A DNA stretch of 64,000 nucleotides from Streptomyces sp. WAC 04229 (GCF_003947455.1 NZ_QHJH01000021.1:1-64000); one strand, 5' to 3'; counted from the first letter of the stretch, positions 18,357 through 27,857 are shown. The notes: generated by a model not told the origin, from the letters alone. Numbers and translations: made by a program.

Positions 18357-18752
18357 TTACTGTCCTCTGAATGCTTCCAGTTCCACCGACACCAGCACCC
18401 GCGAGTCGATGAAGCCCTCGACGACCAGCAGGGTCGTCACCGGGCGTACGGCGTCGAACAGCTCCTTGTGGGCGCGGCCCACCGCATCGACGTCGCGCGA
18501 ATGTGCCAGGCACACACGCGTCCGGATCACGGACTCGATGCCGAGCCCGAACTCACCGATCGCCTCGACCGCGGTGGCGAAGGCCACCTTGGTCTGTTCG
18601 TACGGGTCGCCGTCGCCATACAGCACGTCGCCCCTGAAGGCGGTCGTGCCGGCCACGATGACATGATCACCCGCCGCCACGGCCCGTGCGAAACCGAAGG
18701 ACTCTTCCCAGGGACTTCCGCTCTGCACACGCCGTACGGCTTCGGATGTCAT
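18357..18752 (-). CDS. RidA family protein
   Basis: 131 aa. The YjgF/YER057c/UK114 fold is shown by [31 protein letters not shown] and [25 protein letters not shown], ending in [12 protein letters not shown]. The RTRVxL Arg that binds the carboxylate of enamine/imine substrates is present. RidA enzymes deaminate reactive 2-aminoacrylate-type intermediates and protect PLP enzymes. It is coupled to priA by an ATGA overlap, so it is made stoichiometrically with the his enzymes. Confidence 0.88.
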   Translation of the reverse strand: MTSEAVRRVQSGSPWEESFGFARAVAAGDHVIVAGTTAFRGDVLYGDGDPYEQTKVAFATAVEAIGEFGLGIESVIRTRVCLAHSRDVDAVGRAHKELFDAVRPVTTLLVVEGFIDSRVLVSVELEAFRGQ

Positions 18753-19489
18753 GGCGACACAGCCTCCAAGGCTTCTTCCAGGGTGAACGCCTTCGCGTAC
18801 AGGGCCTTCCCGACGATGGCCCCCTCGACACCGGCCGGGACGAGACCGGCGATGGCGCGCAGGTCGTCCAGGGAGGAGACGCCGCCGGAGGCGACGACCG
18901 GGCGGTCGGTGGCCGCGCAGACGTTCTTCAGGAGCTCCAGGTTGGGGCCCTGGAGGGTACCGTCCTTGGCGATGTCGGTGACGACGTACCGGGCGCAGCC
19001 CTCCTTGTCGAGGCGGGCCAGCGTCTCGTAGAGGTCGCCGCCGTCGCGGGTCCAGCCGCGGCCGCGCAGCGTGGTGCCGCGTACGTCGAGACCGACGGCG
19101 ATCTTGTCGCCGTGCTCGGCGATGATCCCGGCGACCCACTCGGGGGTCTCCAGGGCGGCCGTGCCCAGGTTCACCCGCGTGCAGCCGGTGGCGAGCGCGG
19201 CGGCGAGCGTGTCGTCGTCGCGGATGCCGCCGGACAGCTCGACCTTGATGTCCATGGCCTTCGCGACCTCGGCGATCAGCGCACGGTTGTCCCCGGTGCC
19301 GAACGCGGCGTCCAGGTCGACGAGGTGCAGCCACTCGGCGCCGGAGCGCTGCCAGGCGAGGGCCGCCTCCAGCGGGGAGCCGTAGGAGGTCTCGGTGCCG
19401 GACTCGCCGTGCACGAGGCGGACGGCCTGGCCGTCGCGGACGTCGACGGCGGGGAGGAGTTCGAGCTTGCTCATCTCTACCGGGCTCAT
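18749..19489 (-). CDS. hisA: Bifunctional ProFAR/PRA isomerase PriA
   Basis: 246 aa from the outer ATG. Actinomycete PriA isomerises both ProFAR (histidine) and PRA (tryptophan), which explains the missing trpF in the trp operon. The sequence follows S. coelicolor PriA closely: [52 protein letters not shown] and [13 protein letters not shown] 15-bp tandem duplication (19470-19499) creates two in-frame ATGs, at 19489 and 19474. The outer one lies 2 nt after the hisH stop and suits reinitiation. The inner one gives the usual 241-residue form with catalytic D11. Confidence 0.95.
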   Translation of the reverse strand: MSPVEMSKLELLPAVDVRDGQAVRLVHGESGTETSYGSPLEAALAWQRSGAEWLHLVDLDAAFGTGDNRALIAEVAKAMDIKVELSGGIRDDDTLAAALATGCTRVNLGTAALETPEWVAGIIAEHGDKIAVGLDVRGTTLRGRGWTRDGGDLYETLARLDKEGCARYVVTDIAKDGTLQGPNLELLKNVCAATDRPVVASGGVSSLDDLRAIAGLVPAGVEGAIVGKALYAKAFTLEEALEAVSP

Positions 19490-19499
19490 CTCTACAGGG
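19470..19499. repeat. 15-bp tandem duplication over the priA start codon
   Basis: ctcatctctaccggg (19470-19484) is followed directly by ctcatctctacaggg (19485-19499), one base different. On the minus strand each copy carries TAGAGATGAG, so the copies duplicate the start codon and add the five in-frame codons MSPVE; the TAG in the outer copy ends hisH. Confidence 0.9.
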
Positions 19500-20136
19500 T
19501 CTCGATCCAGTTGGTGAGGAGCTGCGCTCCCGCGTCACCGGACTTCTCGGGGTGGAACTGCGTGGCCCACAGGGCGCCGTTCTCCACGGCGGCCACGAAG
19601 GGCTTGCCGTGCGTGGACCAGGTGACCTTGGGCGGGGCGATCAGCGGGTTGAGCGACTCCTGGGTCCAGTCGTGGACGGCGTAGGAGTGCACGAAGTAGA
19701 AGCGGGCGTCCGCGTCCAGGCCCGCGAAGAGCTGGGAGTCGGCCGGCGCGTCGACGGTGTTCCAGCCCATGTGGGGCACGATGTCGGCCTGGAGCGGGCC
19801 GACGGTGCCGGGCCACTCGTCCAGGCCCTCGGCCTCCACGCCGTGCTCGATACCGCGCGCGAACAGGATCTGCATGCCCACGCAGATGCCCATCACCGGG
19901 CGGCCGCCCGACAGCCTGCGGTCCACGACCCAGTCGCCGCGGGCCGCCTTGAGGCCGTCCATGCAGGCGGCGAAGGCGCCGACGCCGGGGACCAGCAGGC
20001 CGTCGGCGTTCATGGCCTTGTCGTAGTCACGGGTGATCTCGACGTCGGCGCCCGCGCGCGCGAGGGCGCGCTCGGCGGAACGGATGTTGCCGAAGCCGTA
20101 GTCGAAGACGACGACCCGCTTGGCGGGGGAGGTCAA
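19492..20136 (-). CDS. hisH: Imidazole glycerol phosphate synthase, glutaminase subunit
   Basis: 214 aa class I glutamine amidotransferase that feeds ammonia to HisF. The catalytic triad is C85 (GICVGMQ) with H195 and E197 (QFHPEKSG). I chose a TTG start at 20136: GGAGG at 20144-20148 is 7 nt upstream, and the codon overlaps the preceding small gene in a TTGA tetranucleotide. GTG 20142 is in frame but lies only 1 nt after the Shine-Dalgarno sequence. The stop TAG is 2 nt before the outer priA ATG. Confidence 0.95.
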   Translation of the reverse strand: MTSPAKRVVVFDYGFGNIRSAERALARAGADVEITRDYDKAMNADGLLVPGVGAFAACMDGLKAARGDWVVDRRLSGGRPVMGICVGMQILFARGIEHGVEAEGLDEWPGTVGPLQADIVPHMGWNTVDAPADSQLFAGLDADARFYFVHSYAVHDWTQESLNPLIAPPKVTWSTHGKPFVAAVENGALWATQFHPEKSGDAGAQLLTNWIETL

Positions 20137-20297
20137 TTCCACACCTCCAGGCGCAGCACGCCCGCGAACAGACACATCGCGGCACCGATGGAGAGCAGCA
20201 CGATCAGGCCCTTGGGCATCTGCTGCTTGGCGAAGGAGATGATGCCGCCGATGAAGAACAGGCCGACGACGATCAGCGCGGTGGACGTACCGTTCAT
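20133..20297 (-). CDS. Small membrane protein between hisB and hisH
   Basis: 54 aa read by hand (ATG 20297, TGA 20133-20135). Two hydrophobic helices (about residues 6-20 and 29-47) are separated by FAKQQMPKG; the C-terminus is LRLEVWN. It starts 3 nt after the hisB stop and overlaps hisH by 4 nt, and its own end encodes the hisH ribosome site. The spacing and coupling argue strongly that it is translated. I know of no function; a two-helix peptide in a cytosolic pathway operon is unusual. Confidence 0.75.
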   Translation of the reverse strand: MNGTSTALIVVGLFFIGGIISFAKQQMPKGLIVLLSIGAAMCLFAGVLRLEVWN

Positions 20298-20300
20298 GGG

Positions 20301-20894
20301 TTAGAGCGCGCCCTTCGTGGAAGGCAGGATGCCGGCCGCGCGCGGGTCGCGCTCGCTGGCGTAGCGCAGGGCCCGGGCCAGCGCCTTGAACTGGCACTCC
20401 ACGATGTGGTGCGCGTTGCGCCCGTAGGGCACGTGCACGTGCAGCGCGACCTGGGCCTGGGCGACGAAGGACTCCAGGATGTGCCGGGTCATCGTGGTGT
20501 CGTACTCGCCGATCATCGGCGCCATCTTCTCGGGCTCGGTGTGCACGAGGTAGGGGCGCCCGGAGAGGTCCACGGTGACCTGGGCGAGGGACTCGTCCAG
20601 CGGGACCGTGCAGTTGCCGAAGCGGTAGATGCCCACCTTGTCGCCGAGGGCCTGCTTGAAGGCGGCGCCCAGCGCGAGGGCGGTGTCCTCGATGGTGTGG
20701 TGGGAGTCGATGTGCAGGTCGCCGTCGGTCTTCACGGTCAGGTCGAACAGACCGTGGCGGCCGAGCTGGTCGAGCATGTGGTCGTAGAAGCCGACGCCGG
20801 TGGCGATGTCGGTCTTCCCGGTGCCGTCGAGGTCGATCTCGACGAGGACCGAGGTCTCCTTGGTCGTACGCTCCACGCGTCCCACGCGGCTCAT
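20301..20894 (-). CDS. hisB: Imidazoleglycerol-phosphate dehydratase
   Basis: 197 aa, monofunctional (no phosphatase domain). It dehydrates IGP to imidazole acetol phosphate using two Mn ions. The metal-binding repeats are [28 protein letters not shown] and [15 protein letters not shown]. The ATG overlaps the hisC stop (ATGA). Confidence 0.97.
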   Translation of the reverse strand: MSRVGRVERTTKETSVLVEIDLDGTGKTDIATGVGFYDHMLDQLGRHGLFDLTVKTDGDLHIDSHHTIEDTALALGAAFKQALGDKVGIYRFGNCTVPLDESLAQVTVDLSGRPYLVHTEPEKMAPMIGEYDTTMTRHILESFVAQAQVALHVHVPYGRNAHHIVECQFKALARALRYASERDPRAAGILPSTKGAL

Positions 20895-22000
20895 GTGTTC
20901 TGCTCCTTCTTGACTTCACGTACCGCGTCGAGGAACGCGTCGTTCTCCTCCGGAGTTCCGGCGGTGACCCGCAGCCACCCCGGTACGCCGTTGTCCCGGA
21001 CCAGCACGCCCCGGTCGAGGATCTTCCGCCAGGCCTCATGGGAGTCCGCGAACCGCCCGAACTGGACGAAGTTGGCGTCGGACTCGGTCACCTCGTAGCC
21101 GGTGGCGCGCAGTTCGGCGACCAGCCGGTCCCGCTCGGTCTTGAGCTGCTCGACGTACTTCAGCAGCGTGTCCGTGTGTTCCAGGGCGGCCAGCGCGGTC
21201 GCCTGGGTCACGGCCGAGAGGTGGTACGGCAGCCGTACGAGCTGGACGGCGTCGACGACGGCCGGGTGCGCGGCGAGGTAACCCAGGCGCAGGCCCGCCG
21301 CGCCGAACGCCTTCGACATGGTGCGGGAGATCACGAGGTGGGGCCGGCCGTCCAGCAGCGGCAGCAGCGAGGCGCCGTGGCTGAACTCGATGTAGGCCTC
21401 GTCCACGACGACCATCGAGGGCTTCGCCGCCTGGGCGGCCTCGTACAGGGCGAGGACGGTCTCGGCCGGGACGGCGTTGCCGGTGGGGTTGTTGGGGGTG
21501 GTGATGAAGACCACGTCCGGGCGGTGCTCGGCGAGGGCGCGCTCGGCGGCGGGCACGTCGATGGTGAAGTCGTCGTGGCGCGGCCCGGAGATCCAGCCCG
21601 TGCCGGTGCCGCGCGCGATGAGGCCGTGCATCGAGTACGAGGGTTCGAAGCCGATCGCGGTGCGGCCCGGGCCGCCGAAGGTCTGCAGCAGCTGCTGGAT
21701 GACCTCGTTGGAGCCGTTGGCCGCCCAGACGTTGCCCGTGTCCAGCGGGTGGCCGGAGGTCTTCGTCAGGTACTCGGCGAGCCCGGTGCGCAGCTCGACC
21801 GCGTCCCGGTCCGGATAGCGGTTGAGGTCGCGGGCGGCCTCGCGGACCCGCTCGGTGATCCGCTCGACCAGCGCCTCGGGCAGCGGGTAGGGGTTCTCGT
21901 TGGTGTTCAGCCGTACCGGCACGTCCAGTTGGGGCGCGCCGTAGGGGGACTTGCCGCGCAGCTCGTCCCGTACGGGGAGGTCGTCGATTCCGAACGTCAC
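20891..22000 (-). CDS. hisC: Histidinol-phosphate aminotransferase
   Basis: 369 aa PLP class I/II aminotransferase. The Schiff-base lysine is K230 in [28 protein letters not shown] near residue 31 and TPNNPTGN near 168 are HisC hallmarks. GTG 22000 overlaps the hisD stop as GTGA; a GTG/ATG-type codon further upstream would enter hisD and is not needed. It transfers an amino group from glutamate to imidazole acetol phosphate. Confidence 0.97.
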   Translation of the reverse strand: MTFGIDDLPVRDELRGKSPYGAPQLDVPVRLNTNENPYPLPEALVERITERVREAARDLNRYPDRDAVELRTGLAEYLTKTSGHPLDTGNVWAANGSNEVIQQLLQTFGGPGRTAIGFEPSYSMHGLIARGTGTGWISGPRHDDFTIDVPAAERALAEHRPDVVFITTPNNPTGNAVPAETVLALYEAAQAAKPSMVVVDEAYIEFSHGASLLPLLDGRPHLVISRTMSKAFGAAGLRLGYLAAHPAVVDAVQLVRLPYHLSAVTQATALAALEHTDTLLKYVEQLKTERDRLVAELRATGYEVTESDANFVQFGRFADSHEAWRKILDRGVLVRDNGVPGWLRVTAGTPEENDAFLDAVREVKKEQNT

Positions 22001-23322
22001 TTGCTCTCCGGGACCTTCCACTCGAACCTCGCCTTGATCGCCGCCCCGTGCGCGGGCAGGTCCTCGGCCTCCGCCAGCGTCACCACGTGGTGCGCGACCT
22101 CGGCGAGCGCGTCGCGCGTGTAGTCGACGATGTGGATGCCGCGCAGGAAGGACTGCACGGACAGGCCCGAGGAGTGGCAGGCGCAGCCGCCGGTGGGCAG
22201 GACGTGGTTGGACCCGGCCGCGTAGTCACCGAGGGAGACGGGCGCCCAGGGGCCGACGAAGACCGCGCCGGCGTTCTTCACCCGGTCGGCGAGGGCGGCG
22301 GCGTCGGCGGCCTGGATCTCCAGGTGCTCGGCGCCGTAGGCGTTCACGACGCGCAGGCCCTCGTCCAGGCCGTCGACCAGGACGATCGCGGACTGGCGGC
22401 CCTTCAGGGCGGGGACGATCCGGTCGTCGATGTGCTTGGTGGCCTCGACCTGCGGCTGGAGTTCCTTCTCGACCGCGTCCGCCAGCTCCACGGAGTCGGT
22501 GACCAGGACGGCGGCGGCCAGCGGGTCGTGCTCGGCCTGGCTGATCAGGTCGGAGGCGACGTGCACCGGGTCGGCGGTGGCGTCGGCGAGGACCGCGATC
22601 TCGGTCGGGCCGGCCTCGGCGTCGATGCCGATCTTTCCGGTGAAGTAGCGCTTGGCGGCGGCGACCCAGATGTTGCCGGGGCCGGTGACCATCATGGCGG
22701 GCGGGCAGGACTCGGTGCCGTACGCGAACATCGCGACGGCGGTGGCGCCGCCCGCCGCGTACACCTCGTCGACGCCGAGCAGGGCGCAGGCGGCGAGGAT
22801 GGTCGGGTGCGGCAGGCCGTCGAACTCGGCCTGGGCGGGCGAGGCGAGGGCGACCGACTCGACGCCCGCCTCCTGCGCGGGGACCACGTTCATGATCACG
22901 GACGACGGATAGACCGACCGGCCGCCGGGTGCGTAGAGCCCGACCCGCTCGACCGGCACCCACTTCTCGGTGACCGAGCCGCCGGGCACGACCTGCGTGG
23001 TGTGGGTGGTGCGGCGCTGCTCGCGGTGGACGAGCCGGGCGCGGCGGATGGACTCCTCCAGGGCCGCGCGCACGGCCGGGTCCAGCTCCTCCAGCGCGCG
23101 CGTGAGCGCGGCCGCCGGGACCCTGACCTGGTCCAGCCGGACCCCGTCGAACTGCTCGGCGAAGTCGATCAGCGCCGCGTCGCCCCGATGATGCACGGCC
23201 TCGCAGATCGGACGCACCTTCTCCAGGGCGGCCGAGACGTCGAAGTCGGCTCGGGGCAGCAGGTCGCGCAGAGCGGGGCCCTCGGGGAGGGCGTCGCCGC
23301 GCAGATCGATTCGGGAGATCAC
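21997..23322 (-). CDS. hisD: Histidinol dehydrogenase
   Basis: 441 aa, the final NAD-dependent four-electron oxidation of histidinol to histidine. Family segments are [50 protein letters not shown] (zinc ligands) and YGAEHLEIQ with the catalytic Glu/His pair. GTG 23322 matches the expected start ([14 protein letters not shown]). It is the promoter-proximal gene of the his operon; the 201-bp gap to the divergent gene contains the promoter. Confidence 0.97.
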   Translation of the reverse strand: MISRIDLRGDALPEGPALRDLLPRADFDVSAALEKVRPICEAVHHRGDAALIDFAEQFDGVRLDQVRVPAAALTRALEELDPAVRAALEESIRRARLVHREQRRTTHTTQVVPGGSVTEKWVPVERVGLYAPGGRSVYPSSVIMNVVPAQEAGVESVALASPAQAEFDGLPHPTILAACALLGVDEVYAAGGATAVAMFAYGTESCPPAMMVTGPGNIWVAAAKRYFTGKIGIDAEAGPTEIAVLADATADPVHVASDLISQAEHDPLAAAVLVTDSVELADAVEKELQPQVEATKHIDDRIVPALKGRQSAIVLVDGLDEGLRVVNAYGAEHLEIQAADAAALADRVKNAGAVFVGPWAPVSLGDYAAGSNHVLPTGGCACHSSGLSVQSFLRGIHIVDYTRDALAEVAHHVVTLAEAEDLPAHGAAIKARFEWKVPESK

Positions 23323-23363
23323 GGAACCAATTCTCTCAGACCCGCGTCGGGCACGGTTCGCGC

Positions 23364-23380
23364 GTATCAATGGCTGATAC
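23364..23380 (-). promoter_or_regulatory. Palindrome in the hisD upstream region
   Basis: The inverted repeat gtatca-atggc-tgatac sits 41 nt before the hisD GTG, in the divergent promoter gap 23323-23523. It overlaps an A/T-rich TTGATA/GATACG stretch that could be part of a promoter. An operator for a histidine regulator is possible; nothing more can be shown. Confidence 0.3.
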
Positions 23381-23523
23381 AGAACGCGGCGGCCCCGCGC
23401 GGCCCACGGGCAACTCACCCGAATCGGTGCTCACTTTGAGTGTTCGGAGTGTCACCCAGTGGGCATGAACGGTTGTACGAAGAGTGAGCGACCGACGAGT
23501 AGCCGGGGAGGGAGTGAAGTGCC

Positions 23524-25101
23524 GTGACCGTAGTGGTGGGTCCCCGTGACGGAGAGCTGCCGGACGACCTGACCGCCGCCGAGGCCGGCATGTGGCAGGC
23601 CTTCCGCAACGGCAGCGTGTACGACCTCAGCAGCGGCGACGCGCTCGTCGACGACCCGCACGGCGGGCACCCGTGGGGACCGGAGCGGAGCGTGCGGGCC
23701 CGCATCGTGTGCTGGCTGCTGCTGGACGGTCCGCCGGCGCTCGCGGGCCGGGTGGCCTCGCTCCAGCTGACCGGCGTGCGGATCAGCGGCACGATGGACC
23801 TGGCCGGCGGCACCGTGGAGCCGTACGTGGAGCTGCGGGGCTGCCGGTTCGAGCGGGAGGTGCTGCTGCCGGAGACCCGGTTCACGACCGTGCGCCTGGT
23901 GGACTGCTGGGTGCCACGGCTCGAGGCGGCCCGGCTGCACACCGAGGGCGACCTGCACCTGCCCCGCTCCCGCTTCCCCGGCGGCATCCGGCTGACGGAC
24001 GCCCGGATAGGCACCGACCTGCTGCTCAACCAGGCGATCGTGCACCGCGACCGGCACGGCCGCTCCATCGCCGCCGACGGCATGACGGTCGGGCAGGACC
24101 TCCAGGCCGAGATGCTGGAGTCGCACGGCGAGGTGAGCCTGCGCAGCGCCCAGGTCGGCGTGTCGCTGAGCCTGCGCGGCGCCCGGCTCCTCAACCCGTA
24201 CACGCGGCACGCGCTCAACGCCCCGCAGCTGACGGTGGAGCGCACCCTGTACCTGACACCGGCGGGGCTCGGCAGCCCGCTGCTGCGGGGCACCACGCCG
24301 GCGCAGGGCACGCGGATCCAGCGCTTCGAGTGCGAGGGCGGGGTGCGGCTGGACGACGGGCGGTTCGGCGACGCCCTCGACTTCGAGCACGCCCGCTTCA
24401 CGTTCACCGACGAGCAGGAGCTGTCGCTGCGCCGGGTGCAGACACCCGAGCTGCGGTTCCTGGGCGAGCGGCCGGCGCGCGGCCGGGTGGTGCTGTCGGG
24501 GGCGCGGGTCGTCAACCTGATGGACCGGGCGGACAGCTGGCCGGGACCCGGCCGCCTGCACATGGGCGGTTTCGCCTACGAGAACCTGGTGCCGCGCGGG
24601 CCGTTCCCGCTGGAGAAGCGGCTGCGCTGGGTGGGCGCCGCGACCGCCGAGTACAACCCGGAGCCGTACGAGCGCCTCGCCGCCGTGCTGCGGGCCGGCG
24701 GCGAGGACGAGGTCGCCCGCGAGGTGCTGCTCGCCAAGCACCGCCGGCGCCGCGAGAGCCTGCCGATCGCCGCGAAGCTCGTGGGGTACGCCCAGGACTG
24801 GACGGTCGCCTACGGCTACCGGCCGGGGCGGGCCGCGGTGTGGATGGCGGTGCTGTGGGCGGCGGGCACGCTCGCCTTCGCCCGTGCCGAGCCGCCCCCG
24901 CTGAAGACCGGCGAGCACCCGGACTGGAACCCTGCCCTCTTCGCCCTCGACCTGCTCCTGCCGGTCATCGACCTGGGCCAGGCCGGCTTCTGGCAGCTCC
25001 ACGACGCCTGGCAGTGGCTGGCGACGGCCCTGATCCTGCTGGGCTGGATCCTGGCGACGACGGTGGCGGCGGGCGCGACCCGCCTGCTGCGCAGAAGCTG
25101 A
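23524..25101 (+). CDS. Membrane protein with pentapeptide-like repeat domain
   Basis: 525 aa. Residues about 70-350 contain irregular repeats with the pattern xLxGxRIxGxLDLxxA and ARF/CRF, like the right-handed beta-helix of pentapeptide-repeat proteins. The C-terminal quarter has two transmembrane helices (AVWMAVLWAAGTLAFA and LATALILLGWILATTVAAG) around a loop. Streptomyces homologues are labelled membrane-associated oxidoreductase, but I see no redox or nucleotide motif to support that. The GTG at 23524 follows GGGGAGGGAG. It is divergent from hisD. Confidence 0.75.
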   Translation: MTVVVGPRDGELPDDLTAAEAGMWQAFRNGSVYDLSSGDALVDDPHGGHPWGPERSVRARIVCWLLLDGPPALAGRVASLQLTGVRISGTMDLAGGTVEPYVELRGCRFEREVLLPETRFTTVRLVDCWVPRLEAARLHTEGDLHLPRSRFPGGIRLTDARIGTDLLLNQAIVHRDRHGRSIAADGMTVGQDLQAEMLESHGEVSLRSAQVGVSLSLRGARLLNPYTRHALNAPQLTVERTLYLTPAGLGSPLLRGTTPAQGTRIQRFECEGGVRLDDGRFGDALDFEHARFTFTDEQELSLRRVQTPELRFLGERPARGRVVLSGARVVNLMDRADSWPGPGRLHMGGFAYENLVPRGPFPLEKRLRWVGAATAEYNPEPYERLAAVLRAGGEDEVAREVLLAKHRRRRESLPIAAKLVGYAQDWTVAYGYRPGRAAVWMAVLWAAGTLAFARAEPPPLKTGEHPDWNPALFALDLLLPVIDLGQAGFWQLHDAWQWLATALILLGWILATTVAAGATRLLRRS

Positions 25102-25393
25102 GCCCTCCGGGGGTGGAGCGGCAGCACGTCCGACGCCCGGCCGCGGCCGCCTGCACCCGACCACGAATGCCGCACGAGCAGCGCGCGACCTCCGCGTGCG
25201 GGGCCGCTCCACCTCCGACGCCCCAAAACCAGCGGCCGCCGACGGCGAGAGGCCCCACAAGGGCCACCCGCACCCGACGACGAAAGCTGTACGGGTGGTG
25301 CGGGTGGGAACACAATCGGCCGAAGGCGAAGACGAGGCCGAATCCGGACCCACCCCGCACAACCATCCCGCCCGGTCGACCGTCGTAGACACC
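25102..25393. other. 292-bp spacer with inverted and direct repeats
   Basis: No convincing gene. It contains an 11-bp inverted repeat ggtggagcggc (25112-25122) / gccgctccacc (25203-25213), a second perfect 11-bp hairpin (25264-25274 with 25297-25307, 22-nt loop), and similar cacccgac(c/g)acgaa blocks near 25153 and 25271. The second hairpin may end transcription of the upstream gene. Confidence 0.4.
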
Positions 25394-26440
25394 ATGCTGC
25401 GCGCGTTCCTCCGGACCGCGGCCGCCCGGGCCCGCGCCCGGAGCACCCGGCCCGACCAAGACGACGACGTGCTCCTCGACGCCCCCGACGACCGCCTCGC
25501 CCCCGCCCTCCTCGCGGCGGCCCGCGGCGAGCACACCCCGGCGGCCGGCCTCCTCACCGGCACCCGGGAGCGGGCGGAGTGGGAGCACCGCGACCGGTAC
25601 ACCACGCGTCTCGCCGCCTTCTCCCGCTCCCGTTCCGAGTGGCTCGACACCTGGCGCGCCACCGCCCCGGAGGACCCCGGCGCCCCGCTGGTCGCGGCGC
25701 GCCTGGCGGTGGCCCGCCACTGGGACTCACCGGACCGTGCCGAGCTGCTGCGCGGGCTCGTGCCCGCGGTGACCGCGGCGGCCGAGGCAGCCGGACCCGA
25801 CCCGGTGCCGTGGCGCACGGCGCTGGACGCGGCGCGGGGCGCCGGTGCCGGACACGCCGAGTTCGAGCGGCTGTGGGGACAGGCGGTCCGCCGCTCCCCG
25901 CACCACTACGGCTGCCACGTCGCCGCCCTGGAATACCTCGCCGCCGCCTCACCCGGCGCCCACCGCGAATGCCTGGACTTCGCCGAGACGGCCGCGCAGG
26001 ACGCCCCCGAGGACGCCCTGGTCCGGGCGCTGCCGCTGCGGGCGGCCTTCACCTGTCTGCGGGCCGCCGGCGCCGACGTCGGCGCCGCGACCGGCGCACC
26101 CCCGCGTGACCTCCGTGTCCGCCTGGACGCGGCCGCCGACCGCGCGATCGCCCTGTCGGCGGCCCACCCGGCGGCCGACCCGTGGGCGGCGGAGCTGCGG
26201 AACCTGCTGGCGTACGTCCTCGTGCGCCTGGACCGGCTCGCGGACGCGGCGGAACAGCTGCGGCTGACCGGCCCGTACGTCACGTCCTTCCCGTGGGACC
26301 GGGAGACGGACGATCCGCTCGGCCGCTTCCTCCAGGTGCGCGCCGATGTCCGCGCGGCCGTGGACGCCGCGCCGCGGAGGACGGGTTCGGGCCATCCACG
26401 AAGTGGGCGGGGCGGGCACGCCGGTCGCGGCGACCATTAG
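25394..26440 (+). CDS. Uncharacterised Ala/Arg-rich helical protein
   Basis: 348 aa. The sequence is mostly amphipathic helix with regularly spaced Ala, Leu, Trp and Tyr (for example SEWLDTWRATAPEDPGAPLVAARLAVARHW and HHYGCHVAALEYLAAASPGAHRECLDFAETAA), suggesting TPR-like helical repeats, though I cannot assign a family. ATG 25394 is chosen because codons upstream in the frame run through the repeat-rich spacer. There is no ribosome site, so the start is uncertain. Its TAG overlaps the candidate -10 of the next gene. Confidence 0.6.
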   Translation: MLRAFLRTAAARARARSTRPDQDDDVLLDAPDDRLAPALLAAARGEHTPAAGLLTGTRERAEWEHRDRYTTRLAAFSRSRSEWLDTWRATAPEDPGAPLVAARLAVARHWDSPDRAELLRGLVPAVTAAAEAAGPDPVPWRTALDAARGAGAGHAEFERLWGQAVRRSPHHYGCHVAALEYLAAASPGAHRECLDFAETAAQDAPEDALVRALPLRAAFTCLRAAGADVGAATGAPPRDLRVRLDAAADRAIALSAAHPAADPWAAELRNLLAYVLVRLDRLADAAEQLRLTGPYVTSFPWDRETDDPLGRFLQVRADVRAAVDAAPRRTGSGHPRSGRGGHAGRGDH

Positions 26441-26443
26441 GCT
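26438..26443 (+). promoter_or_regulatory. Candidate -10 (TAGGCT) for a leaderless gene
   Basis: TAGGCT ends 8 nt before GTG 26452 and overlaps the TAG stop of the upstream gene. No Shine-Dalgarno sequence is present, which fits a leaderless transcript. Confidence 0.4.
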
Positions 26444-26451
26444 TCTGCGTC

Positions 26452-27192
26452 GTGACCACCGTCCGGCTCCCCCTCTTCCCCTTGAACTCCGTCCTGTTCC
26501 CGGGGCTGGTGCTCCCCCTCAACATCTTCGAGGAGCGCTATCGCGCCATGATGCGCGAACTGCTGAAGACCTCCGAGGACGAACCCCGCCGGTTCGCCGT
26601 CGTGGCGATCCGCGACGGCTACGAGGTGGCCCAGAGCGCTCCCGGCCTGCCCGACCCGACGGCCACGCCGGAACGCGGGCCGGCGGCCGGGTTCGGCTCC
26701 GATCCGCTGAAGGCGTTCCACAAGGTGGGCTGCATCGCGGACGCGGCGACGATCCGCGAGCGGGCCGACGGCACCTTCGAGGTGCTGGCGACCGGCACGA
26801 ACCGGGTGCGCCTGGTATCGGTGGACGCGTCGGGCCCCTTCCTGACGGCGGAGCTGGAACCGCTGCCGGAGGAACCGGGCGACGAGGCCGGCGCGCTGGC
26901 CGAGGGCGTCCTGCGGTCCTTCCGGCAGTACCAGAAGCGGCTGGCGGGGGCGCGCGAGCGGTCGCTGGCCACCGGCGCCGAGCTGCCGGACGAACCGGGT
27001 GTGGTCTCGTACCTGGTCGCCGCCGCGATGATGCTCGACACACCGACGAAGCAGCGTCTGCTCCAGGCTCCGGACACCGCGTCCCGTCTGAGGGACGAGC
27101 TGAAACTCCTTCGCTCCGAGACCGCCGTCATCCGTACGCTGCCGTCCCTGCCCGCGTCGGAACTGACGCGCGGCCCGACGAGTCTCAACTGA
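26452..27192 (+). CDS. LON peptidase substrate-binding (LonN) domain protein
   Basis: 246 aa. It opens with VRLPLFPLNSVLFPGLVLPLNIFEERYRAMM, the signature of the Lon N-terminal domain (PF02190), and continues with VGCIADAATI and GTNRVRLV. There is no ATPase or protease domain, so it is a stand-alone LonN protein. These may bind unfolded or specific substrates; the partner is unknown. It is followed 13 nt later by ybaK. Confidence 0.88.
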   Translation: MTTVRLPLFPLNSVLFPGLVLPLNIFEERYRAMMRELLKTSEDEPRRFAVVAIRDGYEVAQSAPGLPDPTATPERGPAAGFGSDPLKAFHKVGCIADAATIRERADGTFEVLATGTNRVRLVSVDASGPFLTAELEPLPEEPGDEAGALAEGVLRSFRQYQKRLAGARERSLATGAELPDEPGVVSYLVAAAMMLDTPTKQRLLQAPDTASRLRDELKLLRSETAVIRTLPSLPASELTRGPTSLN

Positions 27193-27205
27193 GGTACCGG
27201 CCCGT

Positions 27206-27706
27206 ATGGCGAAGAAGTCGAAGAAGCAGCAGTCCGGCGGCACCCCCGCGACGGTGGCACTCACGGCGGCCGGGGTGACGTACACCGTGCACGCCTACGA
27301 GCACGACCCCGCGCACCCGTCCTACGGCGAGGAGGCGGCCGAGGCGATGGGCGTCTCCCCGGAGCGGGTCTTCAAGACGCTGGTGGCGGACGTCGACGGC
27401 GCCCTGACGGTCGCGGTGGTGCCGGTGGCGGGCCAGCTGGACCTGAAGGCCCTGGCGGCCGCGGTGGGCGGCAAGCGCGCGGCGATGGCCGATCCGGCGC
27501 TGGCCGAGCGCACCACGGGCTATGTGCGGGGCGGCATCTCGCCCCTGGGCCAGCGCAAGCGGCTCGCGACGGTCCTGGACGCGTCGGCCTCGGAGCACGC
27601 CACGATCTGCGTCTCGGCGGGCCGCCGCGGCCTGGAGGTCGAGCTGTCCCCGGACGACCTCGCCAAGCTGACCGACGCGGTCCGCGCGCCGATCGGCCGC
27701 GCGTAA
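27206..27706 (+). CDS. ybaK: YbaK-type Cys-tRNA(Pro) deacylase
   Basis: 166 aa, standard length for YbaK/EbsC. The family hydrolyses Cys-tRNA(Pro) produced by ProRS error. The VFKTLVADVDG segment contains the key Lys, and YVRGGISPLGQRK the substrate-loop Gly-Gly. The N-terminus (MAKKSKKQQSGG) is a short basic tail. Probably co-transcribed with the LonN gene. Confidence 0.92.
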   Translation: MAKKSKKQQSGGTPATVALTAAGVTYTVHAYEHDPAHPSYGEEAAEAMGVSPERVFKTLVADVDGALTVAVVPVAGQLDLKALAAAVGGKRAAMADPALAERTTGYVRGGISPLGQRKRLATVLDASASEHATICVSAGRRGLEVELSPDDLAKLTDAVRAPIGRA

Positions 27707-27857
27707 CCACTCGACGAGGGCGCCGTTCTCGGCTGATCAGACAGAACATGTCGAAGAGCACCCGCAAACGCGGGTGGCGCACCAGGAGGGGACGGGCGGA
27801 CCACGGCCGCCGCCCCGCCTGGACCGGGCGACGGCAGGAGAGCCGGCTCGGCGGGAG

